Origin: Brevibacillus massiliensis
Lineage (GTDB): Bacteria; Bacillota; Bacilli; Brevibacillales; Brevibacillaceae
DNA length: 64,000 nt
Assembly (NCBI RefSeq): GCF_000311785.1
Contig: NZ_HE978536.1
Span: 380,046-444,045 of the forward strand
Reading direction: 5' to 3'
Shown: piece by piece, positions 45,843 to 55,863 of the stretch
Numbering within the stretch: position 1 is the stretch's first letter
Layout of the letters: each line of letters opens with the position of its first letter
Notes under the pieces: model-generated
Seen by the model: the letters and a program-made list of their open reading frames with translations, nothing else
Databases searched by the model: none
Told to the model about the DNA's origin: nothing
Position numbers and translations under genes: made by a program

Positions 45843-47144
45843 CTACGATCTGTTGACCGCCTTTTCCATCGCCTTGTAGCTGGCGTCAATCGTCCGCTCA
45901 ATATCCTCCTCTGTATGGGCGAGCGAGACAAACATTCCCTCAAACTGGGACGGCGGCAGCATGATGCCTTCTGCCAGCATGTTGTGGAAGTAAGCGGAGA
46001 ACAGCTTTACATCCGCCTTTTTTGCCGTTTCGTAGTTGATCACCGGCGTGTCGGTAAAGAAGAGACAGACCATCGAACCGACGCGGTTTACCGTATGGGC
46101 GATCCCCAGTTTGCGGGCATTGTCGCCAAGCCCTTCGGCCAGGCGGGCAGAGCGCGCTTCCAGCTGTTCGTAAGCGCCGGGTTTGCCGAGCTCCTGCAGC
46201 GTGGCAAGTCCGGCCGCCATCGCCAAGGGATTCCCGGAAAGCGTTCCCGCTTGGTAGATCGGGCCTGCCGGAGCGATTTGCTCCATGATCTCCCGCCTGC
46301 CGCCGTACGCTCCAACCGGCAAGCCGCCGCCGATCACTTTTCCCATCGTCGTCAAGTCCGGCTTGATCCCGTACAGCTCCTGCGCTCCGCCGCGGGCGAC
46401 GCGGAAACCGGTCATCACTTCGTCAAAGATCAGCAGTGCGCCGTAGGACTGGGTGATTTCCCTGAGCCCCGGCAAAAACTCCGGAAGCGGAGGAACGACG
46501 CCCATGTTGCCGCCGACCGGTTCGACGATCACGGCAGCGATTTCCCGGCCGAACTGTTCAAATGCCAGCCGCACGCTGTCGAGATCGTTGTACGGCACCG
46601 TTATCGTGTTCTCTGCCGTTTTCTGCGGGACACCGGGGCTGTCCGGCAGTCCCAGCGTAGCCACGCCGGAACCCGCCTTGATCAAAAGACTGTCGGCGTG
46701 GCCGTGGTAGCAGCCCTCAAACTTCATGATTTTGTCCCGCTTGGTATACCCGCGGGCCAGCCGCAGCGCGCTCATCGTCGCCTCCGTACCGGAGTTGACC
46801 ATGCGGACTACTTCGACTGACGGCACGATTTCACAGACCAGCTTTGCCATTTCCGTCTCCCGCTCCGTCGGCGCTCCAAAGCTGGTTCCAAGCACAGCCG
46901 CCTCCTGGATCGCAGCCAAAACGCGCGGGTGCGAGTGCCCGAGGATCAGCGGGCCCCAGGAGCCGATGTAATCGATATACGTATTTCCGTCGACATCCGT
47001 CATCCTGGAGCCTTCCCCTTTGTGAATAAACACAGGCGTTCCGCCGACGCTGCCAAACGCGCGGACGGGACTGTTTACTCCACCCGGTATGTACTGCCTT
47101 GCTTCGGCAAAAAGCCGCTTCGAATTCTCTACATTGGTATTCAT
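45843..47144 (-). CDS. hemL: Glutamate-1-semialdehyde 2,1-aminomutase
   Basis: PLP enzyme that forms 5-aminolevulinate from glutamate-1-semialdehyde. 433 residues. [32 protein letters not shown] near the N-terminus; [15 protein letters not shown]; the aspartate that holds the PLP ring nitrogen in [12 protein letters not shown]; and the PLP lysine in [18 protein letters not shown] (around 265). The ATG at 47144 ([10 protein letters not shown]) follows GAGGTGG; the 28-codon longer frame runs into the terminator. It is separated from the rest of the hem operon by a strong terminator at 47201-47234. Confidence 0.97.
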   Translation of the reverse strand: MNTNVENSKRLFAEARQYIPGGVNSPVRAFGSVGGTPVFIHKGEGSRMTDVDGNTYIDYIGSWGPLILGHSHPRVLAAIQEAAVLGTSFGAPTERETEMAKLVCEIVPSVEVVRMVNSGTEATMSALRLARGYTKRDKIMKFEGCYHGHADSLLIKAGSGVATLGLPDSPGVPQKTAENTITVPYNDLDSVRLAFEQFGREIAAVIVEPVGGNMGVVPPLPEFLPGLREITQSYGALLIFDEVMTGFRVARGGAQELYGIKPDLTTMGKVIGGGLPVGAYGGRREIMEQIAPAGPIYQAGTLSGNPLAMAAGLATLQELGKPGAYEQLEARSARLAEGLGDNARKLGIAHTVNRVGSMVCLFFTDTPVINYETAKKADVKLFSAYFHNMLAEGIMLPPSQFEGMFVSLAHTEEDIERTIDASYKAMEKAVNRS

Positions 47145-47200
47145 CCCTGACCACCTCAAAAAAGTATGATCGACAATCCTAAAACTTCCATATTGGAAAA

Positions 47201-47234
47201 AAGCGCCTGTTTGACCATTTCCAAACAAGCGCTT
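47201..47234 (-). terminator. Terminator between the siroheme decarboxylase-like gene and hemL
   Basis: On the minus strand a 13-bp nearly perfect stem (AAGCGCTTGTTTG / CAAACAGGCGCTT) with an 8-base loop is followed by at least six T. It should stop most hem operon transcripts before hemL. Confidence 0.85.
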
Positions 47235-47246
47235 TGCACTTCTCCC

Positions 47247-48299
47247 TTACAAGCCGAGGCGCTCTGCCACTTCTGCTTCCCACTCGTAGATTTCCGGCGT
47301 GAAGTAAGAGACGCGGGTCTTTTTGTATTCCTTGGTCGAGTACAAGGTAATCCGATCGGTAATACCCGTCTCGTCTTCGATCGCCTGCAGAATCGATTCG
47401 CACTCTTCCAGATCCCGTCCGTGCACCATCGTAAAGATGTTGTACTTCCAATCCGGATAGGTCGGGCGCAGATAGCAGTGGCTGACAGCGCGGAACGACC
47501 CCATCTTCAGGCCGATTTCGTCCGTTTTCTCCGCCGGTACGTTCCAGACGCCCATTCCGTTGGCCCTGAAACCTGCTTTGCGATGGTTCAGCACGGCAGA
47601 GAAGCGGCGCATTTTTCCGGCGTCAATCAGTTTTTGGGCGTGGGCAAACAGCTCGTCAGGAGTCATGTTGATGTTCTCTGCCCACGCGTCAAACGGCCGC
47701 TTGATAAACGGCAGGTCCTTTTGCAATTCGAGGATGACGGCAATATCCTGATCGGTTACGGGAATCTGCATCGCCGCCTGGCGCATCTCCTCGCTGTAGG
47801 TCGGAGCCGCTTTGTCGGCTGCTGCCGCTTCTTTTTTCACATCGAGCTGGACGCCGATTTTAAACAGTTTCAAGGTGGGCAGTATGCGGATCGATTCCAC
47901 TTCCGCCAGCTCGCCGAGGATGTCTACCGTCTTTTCCAAGCCGTACCGGCTGTTCGGAGGGACGGCGATTGTAAACCAGAGGTTAAAGTCGTGGTTGCGT
48001 TTGTAGTTGTGGGTGATGCCGGGATGCTGGTTGAACACCTTCGCCCGTTCATCAAGCTTCTCCGGTGCGATGCGGGCGGCAACCAGGCTGGATTTGTAAC
48101 CGAGCGCCTTGGTGTCAAAGATCGCCGATGTCTGCCGGATCGTGTCTCCCTTCATTTTGCGCAGACGTTCAAGCAAAATGTCCTCCGTCGTGCCGATCTG
48201 TTCGGCGATCACCTTGAACGGCTCGGCGACAAGCGGAATCTCTCTCTGTACCACATCGAGAATCTCACGATCCAACGCATCCATTACATCAACTGACAT
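47247..48299 (-). CDS. Fused AhbA/AhbB-type siroheme decarboxylase (Lrp/AsnC-like)
   Basis: 350 residues made of two homologous halves, about 1-155 and 170-350, each a winged-helix segment plus an Lrp-like ligand domain. Half 1: LDREILDVVQREIPLV and RNHDFNLWFTIAVP. Half 2: MRRFSAVLNHRKAGFRANGMGVW and YPDWKYNIFTMVHGR. These are the signatures of AhbA/AhbB and NirDLGH, which remove two acetate carboxyls from siroheme on the way to heme d1 or heme by the alternative path. Often mislabelled as an AsnC regulator. It lies 1 bp after hemB in an operon that also has SUMT and a precorrin-2 dehydrogenase. Activity is inferred from family and context. Confidence 0.82.
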   Translation of the reverse strand: MSVDVMDALDREILDVVQREIPLVAEPFKVIAEQIGTTEDILLERLRKMKGDTIRQTSAIFDTKALGYKSSLVAARIAPEKLDERAKVFNQHPGITHNYKRNHDFNLWFTIAVPPNSRYGLEKTVDILGELAEVESIRILPTLKLFKIGVQLDVKKEAAAADKAAPTYSEEMRQAAMQIPVTDQDIAVILELQKDLPFIKRPFDAWAENINMTPDELFAHAQKLIDAGKMRRFSAVLNHRKAGFRANGMGVWNVPAEKTDEIGLKMGSFRAVSHCYLRPTYPDWKYNIFTMVHGRDLEECESILQAIEDETGITDRITLYSTKEYKKTRVSYFTPEIYEWEAEVAERLGL

Positions 48300-48300
48300 C

Positions 48301-49284
48301 TTACTTCCCTCCTTGCAGCCAACCGGCCACGTCTTTGGCGTGATACGTAATGATGATATCCGCTCCGGCCCGCTTAAAGCCCGTCATCATTTCCATCACA
48401 ATCTTCTCTTCGTCGATCCAGCCCTTTTCGGCGGCTGCTTTGACCATCGAGTACTCGCCGCTGACGTTGTAGACGACGAGCGGCAGGTCAAAGCTTTCCT
48501 TCAGACGGTGCACCATGTCGAGGTAAGCGAGCCCCGGTTTTACCATCAGGAAGTCGGCCCCCTCCATGACGTCTGACGCCGCCTCGCGCAGCCCTTCGCG
48601 GGCATTGGCCGGATCCATCTGATACGTCTTGCGGTCCCCCGACTTCGGCGACGAATGGGCGGCATCGCGGAACGGTCCGTAGAACGAGGAAGCGTACTTC
48701 ACGGCGTACGACATGATCGGAACATGAACCATTCCGGCCTCGTCCAGCGCTTCGCGGATCGCTGCCACGAAGCCGTCCATCATGTTGGACGGCGCAATGA
48801 TATCAGCACCGGCCTTGGCCTGGGAGACAGCCGTCTTCGCGAGCAGGGTCAAGGATTCGTCGTTGTCGATCTGACCGTCTTCTGTCAGCACGCCGCAGTG
48901 GCCGTGGTCGGTAAACTGGCACAAGCAGTTGTCGGCGGCAACGATCATATCCGGATAGTCGGCTTTGATCTGGCGAATCGCCCGCTGCACGATCCCCGTG
49001 TCAGAGTACGCCTCCGACCCGCAGGCGTCTTTGTGGCCAGGGACGCCAAACAGCATCACAGACGGAATGCCAAGAGCGGCCACCTCCGCCATTTCGTCTT
49101 TCAGCCGATCCAGCGAGAAGTGGAAGACTCCCGGCATCGACGGGATCTCCTCCTTGATGTTCTCCCCTTCGACGACGAATAGCGGATACATCAAATCTTC
49201 CGTCCGTACATAGTGCTCGCGGACGAGACTTCGCATTCCCTGACTGGTGCGCAGCCGGCGATGGCGATCAAACTGTATAGCCAT
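48301..49284 (-). CDS. hemB: Delta-aminolevulinic acid dehydratase
   Basis: Condenses two 5-aminolevulinate molecules to porphobilinogen. 327 residues from the ATG at 49284 ([12 protein letters not shown]), after GGGGGGAG. The zinc cluster [14 protein letters not shown] is intact, so the enzyme is of the zinc-dependent class. The two active-site lysines lie in [21 protein letters not shown] and [12 protein letters not shown]. The frame extends far upstream but overlaps the cobA-hemD start region without family support. Located 19 bp after cobA-hemD. Confidence 0.97.
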   Translation of the reverse strand: MAIQFDRHRRLRTSQGMRSLVREHYVRTEDLMYPLFVVEGENIKEEIPSMPGVFHFSLDRLKDEMAEVAALGIPSVMLFGVPGHKDACGSEAYSDTGIVQRAIRQIKADYPDMIVAADNCLCQFTDHGHCGVLTEDGQIDNDESLTLLAKTAVSQAKAGADIIAPSNMMDGFVAAIREALDEAGMVHVPIMSYAVKYASSFYGPFRDAAHSSPKSGDRKTYQMDPANAREGLREAASDVMEGADFLMVKPGLAYLDMVHRLKESFDLPLVVYNVSGEYSMVKAAAEKGWIDEEKIVMEMMTGFKRAGADIIITYHAKDVAGWLQGGK

Positions 49285-49303
49285 ATTCTCTCCCCCCAAA
49301 CGG

Positions 49304-50830
49304 TTAACAGGTTGTTTCTTCTCGGTTTTGCAGGACAGCGTCAAGCAGTCCTTGAATCGTGTACTCCTTGGCGATGACGTGTACAGGCAGGCCCAAATCT
49401 TTTGCCGTCCCCGCCGTGATCGGACCGATGCAAGCGATTTGAACCCCTTCAAGCAGTCGGGTCAGGTCGTGTCCGGCCATGGCCTGCACAAAGTTTTTCA
49501 CTGTGGACGAACTGGTGAAAGTGATCAGCTGGATCGCCTTCTCTTCCAGCAGTTGCGCCGTTTCCGCTGCATTCTCCGCATCTATCACTGTATCATAAGT
49601 ATCGGCTTCCGTCACTTCCAGCCCCAGCTTCCGCAGCTCGCGCGGCAGCGTCTCGCGAGCGATGTCTGCACGCGGCAGCAGCACCTTTTCGCCCGGTTTC
49701 AACTCGCCCTGCAGACTCTCCAGCAGTCCTTCGGCGGTAAAATCGCCCGGCAGCACGGCGACTGTCAGTCCCCGCTCGCGGAGCGCTTCCGCCGTCTTGG
49801 GACCGACCGCCGCCAATTTTCCCGAAAGCGTGCGAATGTCGATGCCCAGCTCGCGCATCCTTTGGAAGAAAAAGGATACTCCGTTCACGCTGGTAAACAT
49901 CACCCAGTCGTACGATCCCAGGTTGGACAGTGCCTCGTCAAGCGGCCTGCTCTCTTTGGGCGACACCATTTTAATCAGCGGAAACTCGTACGCCTCTCCG
50001 CCCAGCTCGACGATCTTTTCGCTCAATTCACTCGCTTGGCTGCGGGCGCGCGTCACCAGCACACGCTTGCCGAACAGCGGCTTTTTCTCAAACCACTGCA
50101 GCTTGTCGCGCAAGCGGACGACCTCGCCGACGATGATGATCGCCGGATTCGTCAGATTGGCCGCTTCGCGCTTCTCGACGATGTCCTCCAGGGTGCCGAC
50201 CAGCGTCTCCTGATCGACAGTCGTGCCCCAGCGGATCAGGGCCACAGGAGTCTTCGGCGAGCGGCCGTACTTGATCAGCTGCTCCCGGATGAACGGCAGG
50301 TTGCCGACGCCCATGTAAAAAATAATCGTCTCGACAGCGGTAGCCAGTTTCTCCCAATTGATGCTCGACTCCGTCTTGTCCGGCCGCTCATGGCCGGTGA
50401 CGATGGCGAAAGAAGAATTGAAATCGCGGTGGGTGACGGGAATCCCGGCGTACGCCGGGGCGGCGATTCCGGAAGTAATCCCCGGCACGATCTCATAGGG
50501 GATGTCGTGTTTGACCAGTTCTTCCGCCTCTTCGCCGACACGGCCGAAGACGGACGGGTCGCCCCCTTTTAGCCGCGTCACCACTTTTCCTTCCCGGGCT
50601 TTCTCGACCAGTACCCGGTTGATCTCTTCCTGTGTCAAGGTGTGCCGGTCGGGAAGCTTGCCGCAGTAGATCAGTTCAACGTCCGGCTTGGCATGGGAGA
50701 GCAGCTGGGGACTAGCCAACCGGTCGTAAACGATACAGTCAGCCATCCGAATTGCTTCCAATCCGCGAACCGTGATCAACTTGGGATCCCCGGGACCGGC
50801 TCCGACCAAAAATACTTTGCTTCTGCTCAT
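49304..50830 (-). CDS. cobA-hemD: Uroporphyrinogen-III C-methyltransferase / uroporphyrinogen-III synthase fusion
   Basis: 508 residues with two enzymes. Residues 1-245 are a SUMT methylase ([63 protein letters not shown]), which makes precorrin-2. Residues 255-505 are HemD ([54 protein letters not shown]), which closes hydroxymethylbilane to uroporphyrinogen III. One chain thus makes the last common precursor and diverts it to siroheme. It overlaps hemC by 4 bp. Fusion of these two genes is known in Firmicutes and others. Confidence 0.95.
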   Translation of the reverse strand: MSRSKVFLVGAGPGDPKLITVRGLEAIRMADCIVYDRLASPQLLSHAKPDVELIYCGKLPDRHTLTQEEINRVLVEKAREGKVVTRLKGGDPSVFGRVGEEAEELVKHDIPYEIVPGITSGIAAPAYAGIPVTHRDFNSSFAIVTGHERPDKTESSINWEKLATAVETIIFYMGVGNLPFIREQLIKYGRSPKTPVALIRWGTTVDQETLVGTLEDIVEKREAANLTNPAIIIVGEVVRLRDKLQWFEKKPLFGKRVLVTRARSQASELSEKIVELGGEAYEFPLIKMVSPKESRPLDEALSNLGSYDWVMFTSVNGVSFFFQRMRELGIDIRTLSGKLAAVGPKTAEALRERGLTVAVLPGDFTAEGLLESLQGELKPGEKVLLPRADIARETLPRELRKLGLEVTEADTYDTVIDAENAAETAQLLEEKAIQLITFTSSSTVKNFVQAMAGHDLTRLLEGVQIACIGPITAGTAKDLGLPVHVIAKEYTIQGLLDAVLQNREETTC

Positions 50831-51774
50831 CGCTGATTCTCCTCCCTCACCTTTGCCAGCACGTCGCCTGCACCGCTTGCCAGCAGCCGCTCGGCCACCT
50901 GCGATCCCAATGCCGCCGGGTCGCTGCCGGCCAGCGTCTCTTTGTATACCTGCCTGCCTGAGGGATCGGCCACCAGGCCGGTCAAGCGGATCAGCGGCCC
51001 GCCGCCCTCGGCATGCCCCTCTTCCACTGTCGCGTACCCGCCGATTGGCACCTGGCAGCTGCCCTGCAGCTTATTCAGCAGCTCTCTCTCCGCGGTCACT
51101 GCCAGCCGGGTGGGCTCGTGATCAAGGCGGGACAACAGCGCCAGCAGTTCTTCGTCGTCCTCGCGGCATTCAATGGCAAGCGCCCCCTGGCCAACGGCGG
51201 GGAGACTGATCTCGACCGGGAGGAACTGATCGACCGTCCCTTCCCAGCTGACCCGCGCCAGTCCGGCGGCTGCCAGCACGATGGCGTCAAAATTGCCTTC
51301 CCGCAGCTTTCGCATGCGGGTGTCGATGTTGCCGCGAATCGGCTCGATGGAGAGGTCCGGACGGTAAGCGAGCAGCTGGGCGGCCCGCCGCAAACTGCTT
51401 GTCCCGACCAGCGCCCCCTGCGGCAATTCGTCCAGCGTTTTGCCTTCCTTGGACAGAAGCACGTCCCTGGGGTCGACACGCACCGGAACGGCCCCGATCA
51501 CAAGTCCGGGCGGCAGTTCCGACGGCATGTCTTTCATGCTGTGGACAGCCATGTCGGTTGCTTTATCCAGCAGCGACTGTTCGATTTCCTTTACGAACAA
51601 ACCCTTGCCGCCTACCTTGGACAACGTGACGTCCAGGATGACATCCCCTTTGGTCACGATCTCATGTATCTCAAAAGAATAGCCAGGCTCAAGCTTCCTT
51701 AGCTGATCGATCACCCAGTTGGTCTGGGTCAATGCCAGCATGCTTTTACGCGAACCTACTTTCCACTGTCTCAT
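50827..51774 (-). CDS. hemC: Porphobilinogen deaminase (hydroxymethylbilane synthase)
   Basis: Polymerises four porphobilinogens. 315 residues. N-terminus [21 protein letters not shown]; catalytic aspartate in [13 protein letters not shown]; the cofactor-attachment cysteine in [14 protein letters not shown] (around 245). The ATG at 51774 follows GGGAGG and lies inside the 3' end of sirC (29-bp overlap), so translation is probably coupled. The longer open frame upstream is sirC out of phase. Confidence 0.97.
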   Translation of the reverse strand: MRQWKVGSRKSMLALTQTNWVIDQLRKLEPGYSFEIHEIVTKGDVILDVTLSKVGGKGLFVKEIEQSLLDKATDMAVHSMKDMPSELPPGLVIGAVPVRVDPRDVLLSKEGKTLDELPQGALVGTSSLRRAAQLLAYRPDLSIEPIRGNIDTRMRKLREGNFDAIVLAAAGLARVSWEGTVDQFLPVEISLPAVGQGALAIECREDDEELLALLSRLDHEPTRLAVTAERELLNKLQGSCQVPIGGYATVEEGHAEGGGPLIRLTGLVADPSGRQVYKETLAGSDPAALGSQVAERLLASGAGDVLAKVREENQR

Positions 51775-52423
51775 CGTTGCCTCCCTGCGCCCCGCCCGTC
51801 TTGCGCCGCTCGAGCAAGGCTTCTGCCATCTGATTTTGTTGTTCCTCGGACGCGTGTAAAAACGCGTCGTCAAGCAGCTGTTGAAAAAGCTGCCTTCTCT
51901 CTTCGGGATTCTCCACCTCTGCGAGCACCCGCTGTCTCATCTGTGCGAGAAAGTCGAGATACCGCTCGTACTCCGGGCCAAACTCCTGCTCGATCTTCTG
52001 CTTGATCTTTCTTGCCAGGGCGGGACTGGCTCCCGATGTAGAAACGGAGATGACCAGCTTCCCGCGATGCACCGAAGACGGGACGATAAAGTTGCACAAG
52101 TCGGGCCGATCGACGATGTTGATCCAGCCCCGGTTGGCTGCCACTGCCTGGTAGACGGCCAGATTCACCTCCGGTTGATCGGTCGCCGCCACAACCAGGT
52201 CATAGCCGCTTACATCGTGGCCGCCAAAAGGCTCCTTGCGCCAACGGACCTTACCGCAAGCAACCATGTCCGCAAGGCCGGGATGCACCTCGGGCGCGAT
52301 CAGGGTGACATTCGCGCCCGCCGCAGCCAGCGAACCTGCTTTGCGCAGGGCAACTCCACCGCCGCCGACCACCAGGCAGTCCCGCCCTGTCAGATCGATC
52401 ATCAAAGGATACTGATTTTTCAT
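51746..52423 (-). CDS. Precorrin-2 dehydrogenase / siroheme synthase N-domain protein
   Basis: 225 residues of the SirC/Met8 family: oxidises precorrin-2 to sirohydrochlorin with NAD+, and in some members also inserts iron. The NAD motif is [15 protein letters not shown] near the N-terminus; [40 protein letters not shown] carries the catalytic aspartate region. The helical C-terminal part is present, so it could be bifunctional. It sits between hemX and hemC, which ties siroheme synthesis to the main hem operon. Confidence 0.93.
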   Translation of the reverse strand: MKNQYPLMIDLTGRDCLVVGGGGVALRKAGSLAAAGANVTLIAPEVHPGLADMVACGKVRWRKEPFGGHDVSGYDLVVAATDQPEVNLAVYQAVAANRGWINIVDRPDLCNFIVPSSVHRGKLVISVSTSGASPALARKIKQKIEQEFGPEYERYLDFLAQMRQRVLAEVENPEERRQLFQQLLDDAFLHASEEQQNQMAEALLERRKTGGAQGGNDETVESRFA

Positions 52424-52437
52424 AGCTGCTCACCTCT

Positions 52438-53259
52438 TCAATACATCCAGCGGTGGAAGTTGGAAAAGACATCGGTAAAAACAAAATTTAAGAGTAGAAT
52501 AACAAATGCGACGAGATTTCCCCAAGCCAGTTTGCGTCCCAGCCAGTCCTCGGTAAACCGTCTGTACAGCAAAACGGAGTAGGCAAGCAGCACCAGGAGC
52601 GACATCCAGACTTTTGCGTCCGTCCAGAACCCCCCTGTTTCCACCAACTGGGCCCAAATCGCCCCCAGCAGCAGCGCCAGCAAGAGGAGCGGCACCCCGA
52701 CCATATTGGTGAAGTACGAGAAGAGCTCCAGCTTATCCAAGCTGGGCAGCCGCCTGAGGAGAGGCGTCCAGCGCTTCTGCTTCAGCAGCTTGTTTTGCAG
52801 GAGGTACAGCACCGACAGAATCATCGACAGCGCGAAAGCGGCGTAGCTGAACATGGCCAGCGTGACGTGGATAAACAGCAGCTCGGAAATCACTTTGGAA
52901 TGGGCAGCGCTCGACGTTTCCGGAAAGAACATGGATGCTGTCAATACGACAAAGCCAATCACATTGAGAAAAAATATCAGCAAATCGACGCGGAAAAAGT
53001 AATTGATTGCCAAGGAAACGGTTACCAGTATCCACGAATAAAAAAAGAGCGTCTCAAACAGGGTCAGCACCGGAAAGTAAGGTTTCGCCGCCATTTGCGA
53101 AACAAAGAACACGGTTTGCAGCGCCCAAACGACAGCAAGCAACCCGAAAGCGATGCGGTTCGCTTTCCGGTTGCTCAGCAAGAAGTCGTTAAAGTAGAAG
53201 AGAACGCTCGCTGCGTAGAGAAAGATCGTCAGATCGTAGATCCATCTCGCTTCCGCCAT
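52438..53259 (-). CDS. hemX: HemX-like CcsA-type membrane protein
   Basis: 273 residues with about eight membrane segments. Belongs to the cytochrome c assembly (CcsA/CcmC) fold; in B. subtilis HemX lowers the amount of glutamyl-tRNA reductase. The pattern FSYAAFALSMILSVLYLLQ matches the family core, but the tryptophan-rich WWD motif of true CcsA/CcmC proteins is not visible, so heme export is doubtful. ATG following AGGAGG. It lies directly after hemA (22 bp), the conserved Bacillus order. Confidence 0.9.
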   Translation of the reverse strand: MAEARWIYDLTIFLYAASVLFYFNDFLLSNRKANRIAFGLLAVVWALQTVFFVSQMAAKPYFPVLTLFETLFFYSWILVTVSLAINYFFRVDLLIFFLNVIGFVVLTASMFFPETSSAAHSKVISELLFIHVTLAMFSYAAFALSMILSVLYLLQNKLLKQKRWTPLLRRLPSLDKLELFSYFTNMVGVPLLLLALLLGAIWAQLVETGGFWTDAKVWMSLLVLLAYSVLLYRRFTEDWLGRKLAWGNLVAFVILLLNFVFTDVFSNFHRWMY

Positions 53260-53281
53260 CGCACCCTCCTCCTTGTATCAC

Positions 53282-54646
53282 CTAAAACTGTTTGCCCGTT
53301 TGCGTCGCCAACCCATTTTCACGCCCTGCAGCTTGTTTTTTTCTCTCTTCCCATGCCGCCTCTTGTTCACGGCGTTCCATAATCTCTTCCAGCGCAAAAA
53401 TCGAGGAGAAAATCTCGAAGACCTCGTCTGCGCGTTTTTGAACCGCCAGTTCCTTCAGGCGAACCATCGGCGAATGCAGCAGCTGGTTGATGATGCCCCG
53501 AGTGTGTTTGCGAATGATGTGAAGCTCCTGCTCGGTCAAGCCGGGAAGCTTATTCTCGATTTTGCGCATCGCATCGCTGTGAATGTCCAACGCCTTTTCC
53601 CGCAGCGCCGAGATCAGCGGCACTACACCCAGCGTCTGGAACCAGCTCTTGAAGGCGACCATTTCCTCGCCGATCATCGCTTCAATCCGCACCGCCTCCT
53701 TGGACCGCTCCTCCAGGTTGCTGGCGACGATGCCTTCCAAATCGTCGATGTCGTAGAGGAAAACGTTGTCCAGTTCGTGCAGTCCCGGGTCCAAGTCCCG
53801 CGGCACGGCGATGTCGATCATAAACAGCGGGCGCTGCTTCCGCTGCTTCATAATCGGCTTCAACTGTTCCTTGGTCACAACGTAACCGCTGGCCCCGGTA
53901 GAGCTGATCACGATATCGGCCGACAGGAGCAAATCCGGCAGTTGATCCAGCCTGCACGCCTGTCCGTGGAATTTCTCCGCCAGCTGGGCAGCCCGCTCCA
54001 GCGTCCGATTGGCGACGCGGACACGCGACACGCCGTTGCTGTGCAGATGTTTGGCTGCCAGCTCGCTCATCTTGCCGGCGCCAATGATCAGGACTTCCTT
54101 GCCCTGGAAGGACCCGAAAATCTTTTTGCCGAGTTCAATCGCTGCGTAGCTGACAGATACCGCGTTTTGGCCGATCGCCGTCTCGGTGTGGGCGCGTTTG
54201 GCCAGGGTGACGGCCTGTTTAAACAGCGTGTTGAACACGGTTCCGGTCGTGCCGTTCTGCTGGGCCAGAAGAAAAGCGTCTCGCACCTGCCCCAAAATTT
54301 GCGTCTCGCCCATCACCATGGAGTCGAGTCCGCAGGTAACCCGGAACAGATGCTCTATCGCTTCATCGTTTTCCTTTATATACAAATGCGGCTGGATTGC
54401 TTCTTTGTCGACGCCAAACCATTCCGCCAAAAAATTGCGCGTGTAAAAACGGCCTGTGTGCAGCTGATCGCAGATAACGTAAATTTCCGTGCGATTACAG
54501 GTGCCGAGAATGACACTTTCCACCACGCTTTTCGTCTGGGAGAGGAGATGCAAAGCCCGTGGTGTACTGTCGTCATTGAAGGTAAATTTTTCCCGAATTT
54601 CAACAGGCGCCGTTTTGTAGTTAAGGCCTAAGAGCAGAATTTCCAT
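53282..54646 (-). CDS. hemA: Glutamyl-tRNA reductase
   Basis: First committed enzyme of the C5 pathway to tetrapyrroles. 454 residues. The catalytic cysteine lies in LGTCNRTEIYVI (around residue 50); the NADPH fold is VLIIGAGKMSELAAKHL; ISSTGASGYVV and FMIDIAVPRDLDP follow; the helical dimerisation domain is C-terminal. The ATG at 54646 (MEILLLGLNYKTAP) has GGGAGG seven bases upstream; the 101-codon extension is out of family and spans the promoter. First gene of the hem operon. Its level is probably limited by HemX and by heme. Confidence 0.97.
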   Translation of the reverse strand: MEILLLGLNYKTAPVEIREKFTFNDDSTPRALHLLSQTKSVVESVILGTCNRTEIYVICDQLHTGRFYTRNFLAEWFGVDKEAIQPHLYIKENDEAIEHLFRVTCGLDSMVMGETQILGQVRDAFLLAQQNGTTGTVFNTLFKQAVTLAKRAHTETAIGQNAVSVSYAAIELGKKIFGSFQGKEVLIIGAGKMSELAAKHLHSNGVSRVRVANRTLERAAQLAEKFHGQACRLDQLPDLLLSADIVISSTGASGYVVTKEQLKPIMKQRKQRPLFMIDIAVPRDLDPGLHELDNVFLYDIDDLEGIVASNLEERSKEAVRIEAMIGEEMVAFKSWFQTLGVVPLISALREKALDIHSDAMRKIENKLPGLTEQELHIIRKHTRGIINQLLHSPMVRLKELAVQKRADEVFEIFSSIFALEEIMERREQEAAWEERKKQAAGRENGLATQTGKQF

Positions 54647-54695
54647 AGCTTCCTCCCAGATTTCCATGCGTTTTCTTCTTGTAAAATGCACTCTT

Positions 54696-54701
54696 ATTAT
54701 A
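54696..54701 (-). promoter_or_regulatory. Probable -10 element of the hem operon
   Basis: A perfect TATAAT lies 50 bases before the hemA start on the minus strand, in the AT-rich stretch CATAATGTTATAATAAG. No -35 at 16-18 bp is good. TTGAAA lies 23 bp upstream and would fit a different -10 (TAATGT) better. The AT-rich stretch resembles half of a PerR box; in B. subtilis hemA is PerR-controlled. Confidence 0.4.
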
Positions 54702-54871
54702 ACATTATGTCCCGATAAGGCCACTTTCAAATGTGAAAAGTTTATTAAGCTTGCAAGGCTGGGATTGTCAAGCCCTCCAGCTCGCCCCGGCACCAGAAAA
54801 AAGGGAGTAACCATTCTGGCAAAAAAGTGATAAAATGGCTCTATTATCTGTGGAACATGGGGTGCGAAGCG

Positions 54872-55810
54872 TTGAAAAATTCGATACTTGCTGACATCAT
54901 TCTGGGGTTGGTCGTCCTCGTTTGGGGCGCGACTTTTGTGGTCGTGCAAAACGCCATCGGACTTTTGCCTCCCAATACCTTTAATGCCGTTCGCTTTATG
55001 GTTGCCTCTTTGTTTTTGATCGTCATCATGACCTTGTTTTTCCGCAATGCCTGGTCAACCATCTCGTGGCGGCTTATCGGTGCAGGCGCATTTCTCGGCG
55101 TTTGGCTGTTCGGCGGCTACGCGTTTCAAACCGTCGGCCTGCTCTACACGACCCCGTCAAAAGCCGGGTTTATCACGGGGTTGTCCGTTGTGCTCGTCCC
55201 GCTGCTGGCTTTTCTGCTTCTCAAGCAGAGGGTAAAGCTGCCGGCGGTGTTCGGAGTGGTGCTGGCGGCGTGCGGTTTGTACCTCTTGACGCTGAAGGGC
55301 GCGCTGACGATCAACCTGGGCGATCTGCTGGTCTTTGGCTGCACGATCTGTTTTGCCCTGCAGATCGTCTTTACCGGCAAGTACGCACCGCACTATTCGG
55401 CGTTTCTGTTGGCGATTGTGCAGCTTCTGACCGTTTCCGTGCTCAGCTTTAGCTACGCTTTCTGCTTTGAAAACTGGCATCTGGCCTTTGACATCGGCAC
55501 CATGGCGAAACCGGAAGTAGCCTGGGGATTGTTCGTCACCGCCATTCCAGGTACGGCCTTGGCTTTTTTGGCGCAGACGACGCTGCAAAAAAAGACGTCC
55601 CCGACCCGTGTTGCGCTGATCTATTCTTTGGAGCCGGTGTTTGCGGCGCTCACCTCTTATCTGTGGATCAACGAAATTCTTACGGGGCCTCAATTGGTCG
55701 GCTGTGCGCTTATCCTGAGTGGAATGATTTTGGCTGAGCTGCCGATCAACGCTTGGGTTAAGCAGTGGAAAGGGCCGCGGACGGGGAGGCCGGAAAAGAG
55801 GTCGGCATAG
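54872..55810 (+). CDS. EamA/DMT-family transporter
   Basis: 312 residues with ten hydrophobic segments arranged as two EamA repeats (about 1-137 and 145-290). Start of repeat 1: ADIILGLVVLVWGATFVVVQNAI; GYAFQTVGLLYTTPSKAGFITGLSVVLVPLL is the typical end of the first half. Repeat 2 has GTALAFLAQTTLQKKTSPTRVALIYSLEPVFAAL. The TTG at 54872 has GGGGTG seven bases upstream; ATG 54857 and GTG 54827 have no good site. Substrate unknown (amino acids or metabolites in the family). It is transcribed away from hemA and is not part of the conserved block. Confidence 0.88.
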   Translation: MKNSILADIILGLVVLVWGATFVVVQNAIGLLPPNTFNAVRFMVASLFLIVIMTLFFRNAWSTISWRLIGAGAFLGVWLFGGYAFQTVGLLYTTPSKAGFITGLSVVLVPLLAFLLLKQRVKLPAVFGVVLAACGLYLLTLKGALTINLGDLLVFGCTICFALQIVFTGKYAPHYSAFLLAIVQLLTVSVLSFSYAFCFENWHLAFDIGTMAKPEVAWGLFVTAIPGTALAFLAQTTLQKKTSPTRVALIYSLEPVFAALTSYLWINEILTGPQLVGCALILSGMILAELPINAWVKQWKGPRTGRPEKRSA

Positions 55811-55811
55811 G

Positions 55812-55848
55812 AAAACGCGAGGTGCAAATCAAAGCGCCTCGCGTTTTT
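55812..55848 (+). terminator. Terminator after the EamA transporter gene
   Basis: Stem AACGCGAGG / CCTCGCGTT with a 16-base loop followed by TTTT on the plus strand, right after the stop codon. Confidence 0.88.
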
Positions 55849-55863
55849 TGCTTTGGTGAATAT

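Noticed and set aside
49247-50572. 441-codon plus-strand frame
   Set aside because: Antisense to cobA-hemD; no start signal and no recognisable domain.
53273-54631. 452-codon plus-strand frame
   Set aside because: Exact antisense of hemA; translation is rich in Arg, His and Gln with no domain, so it is a shadow.
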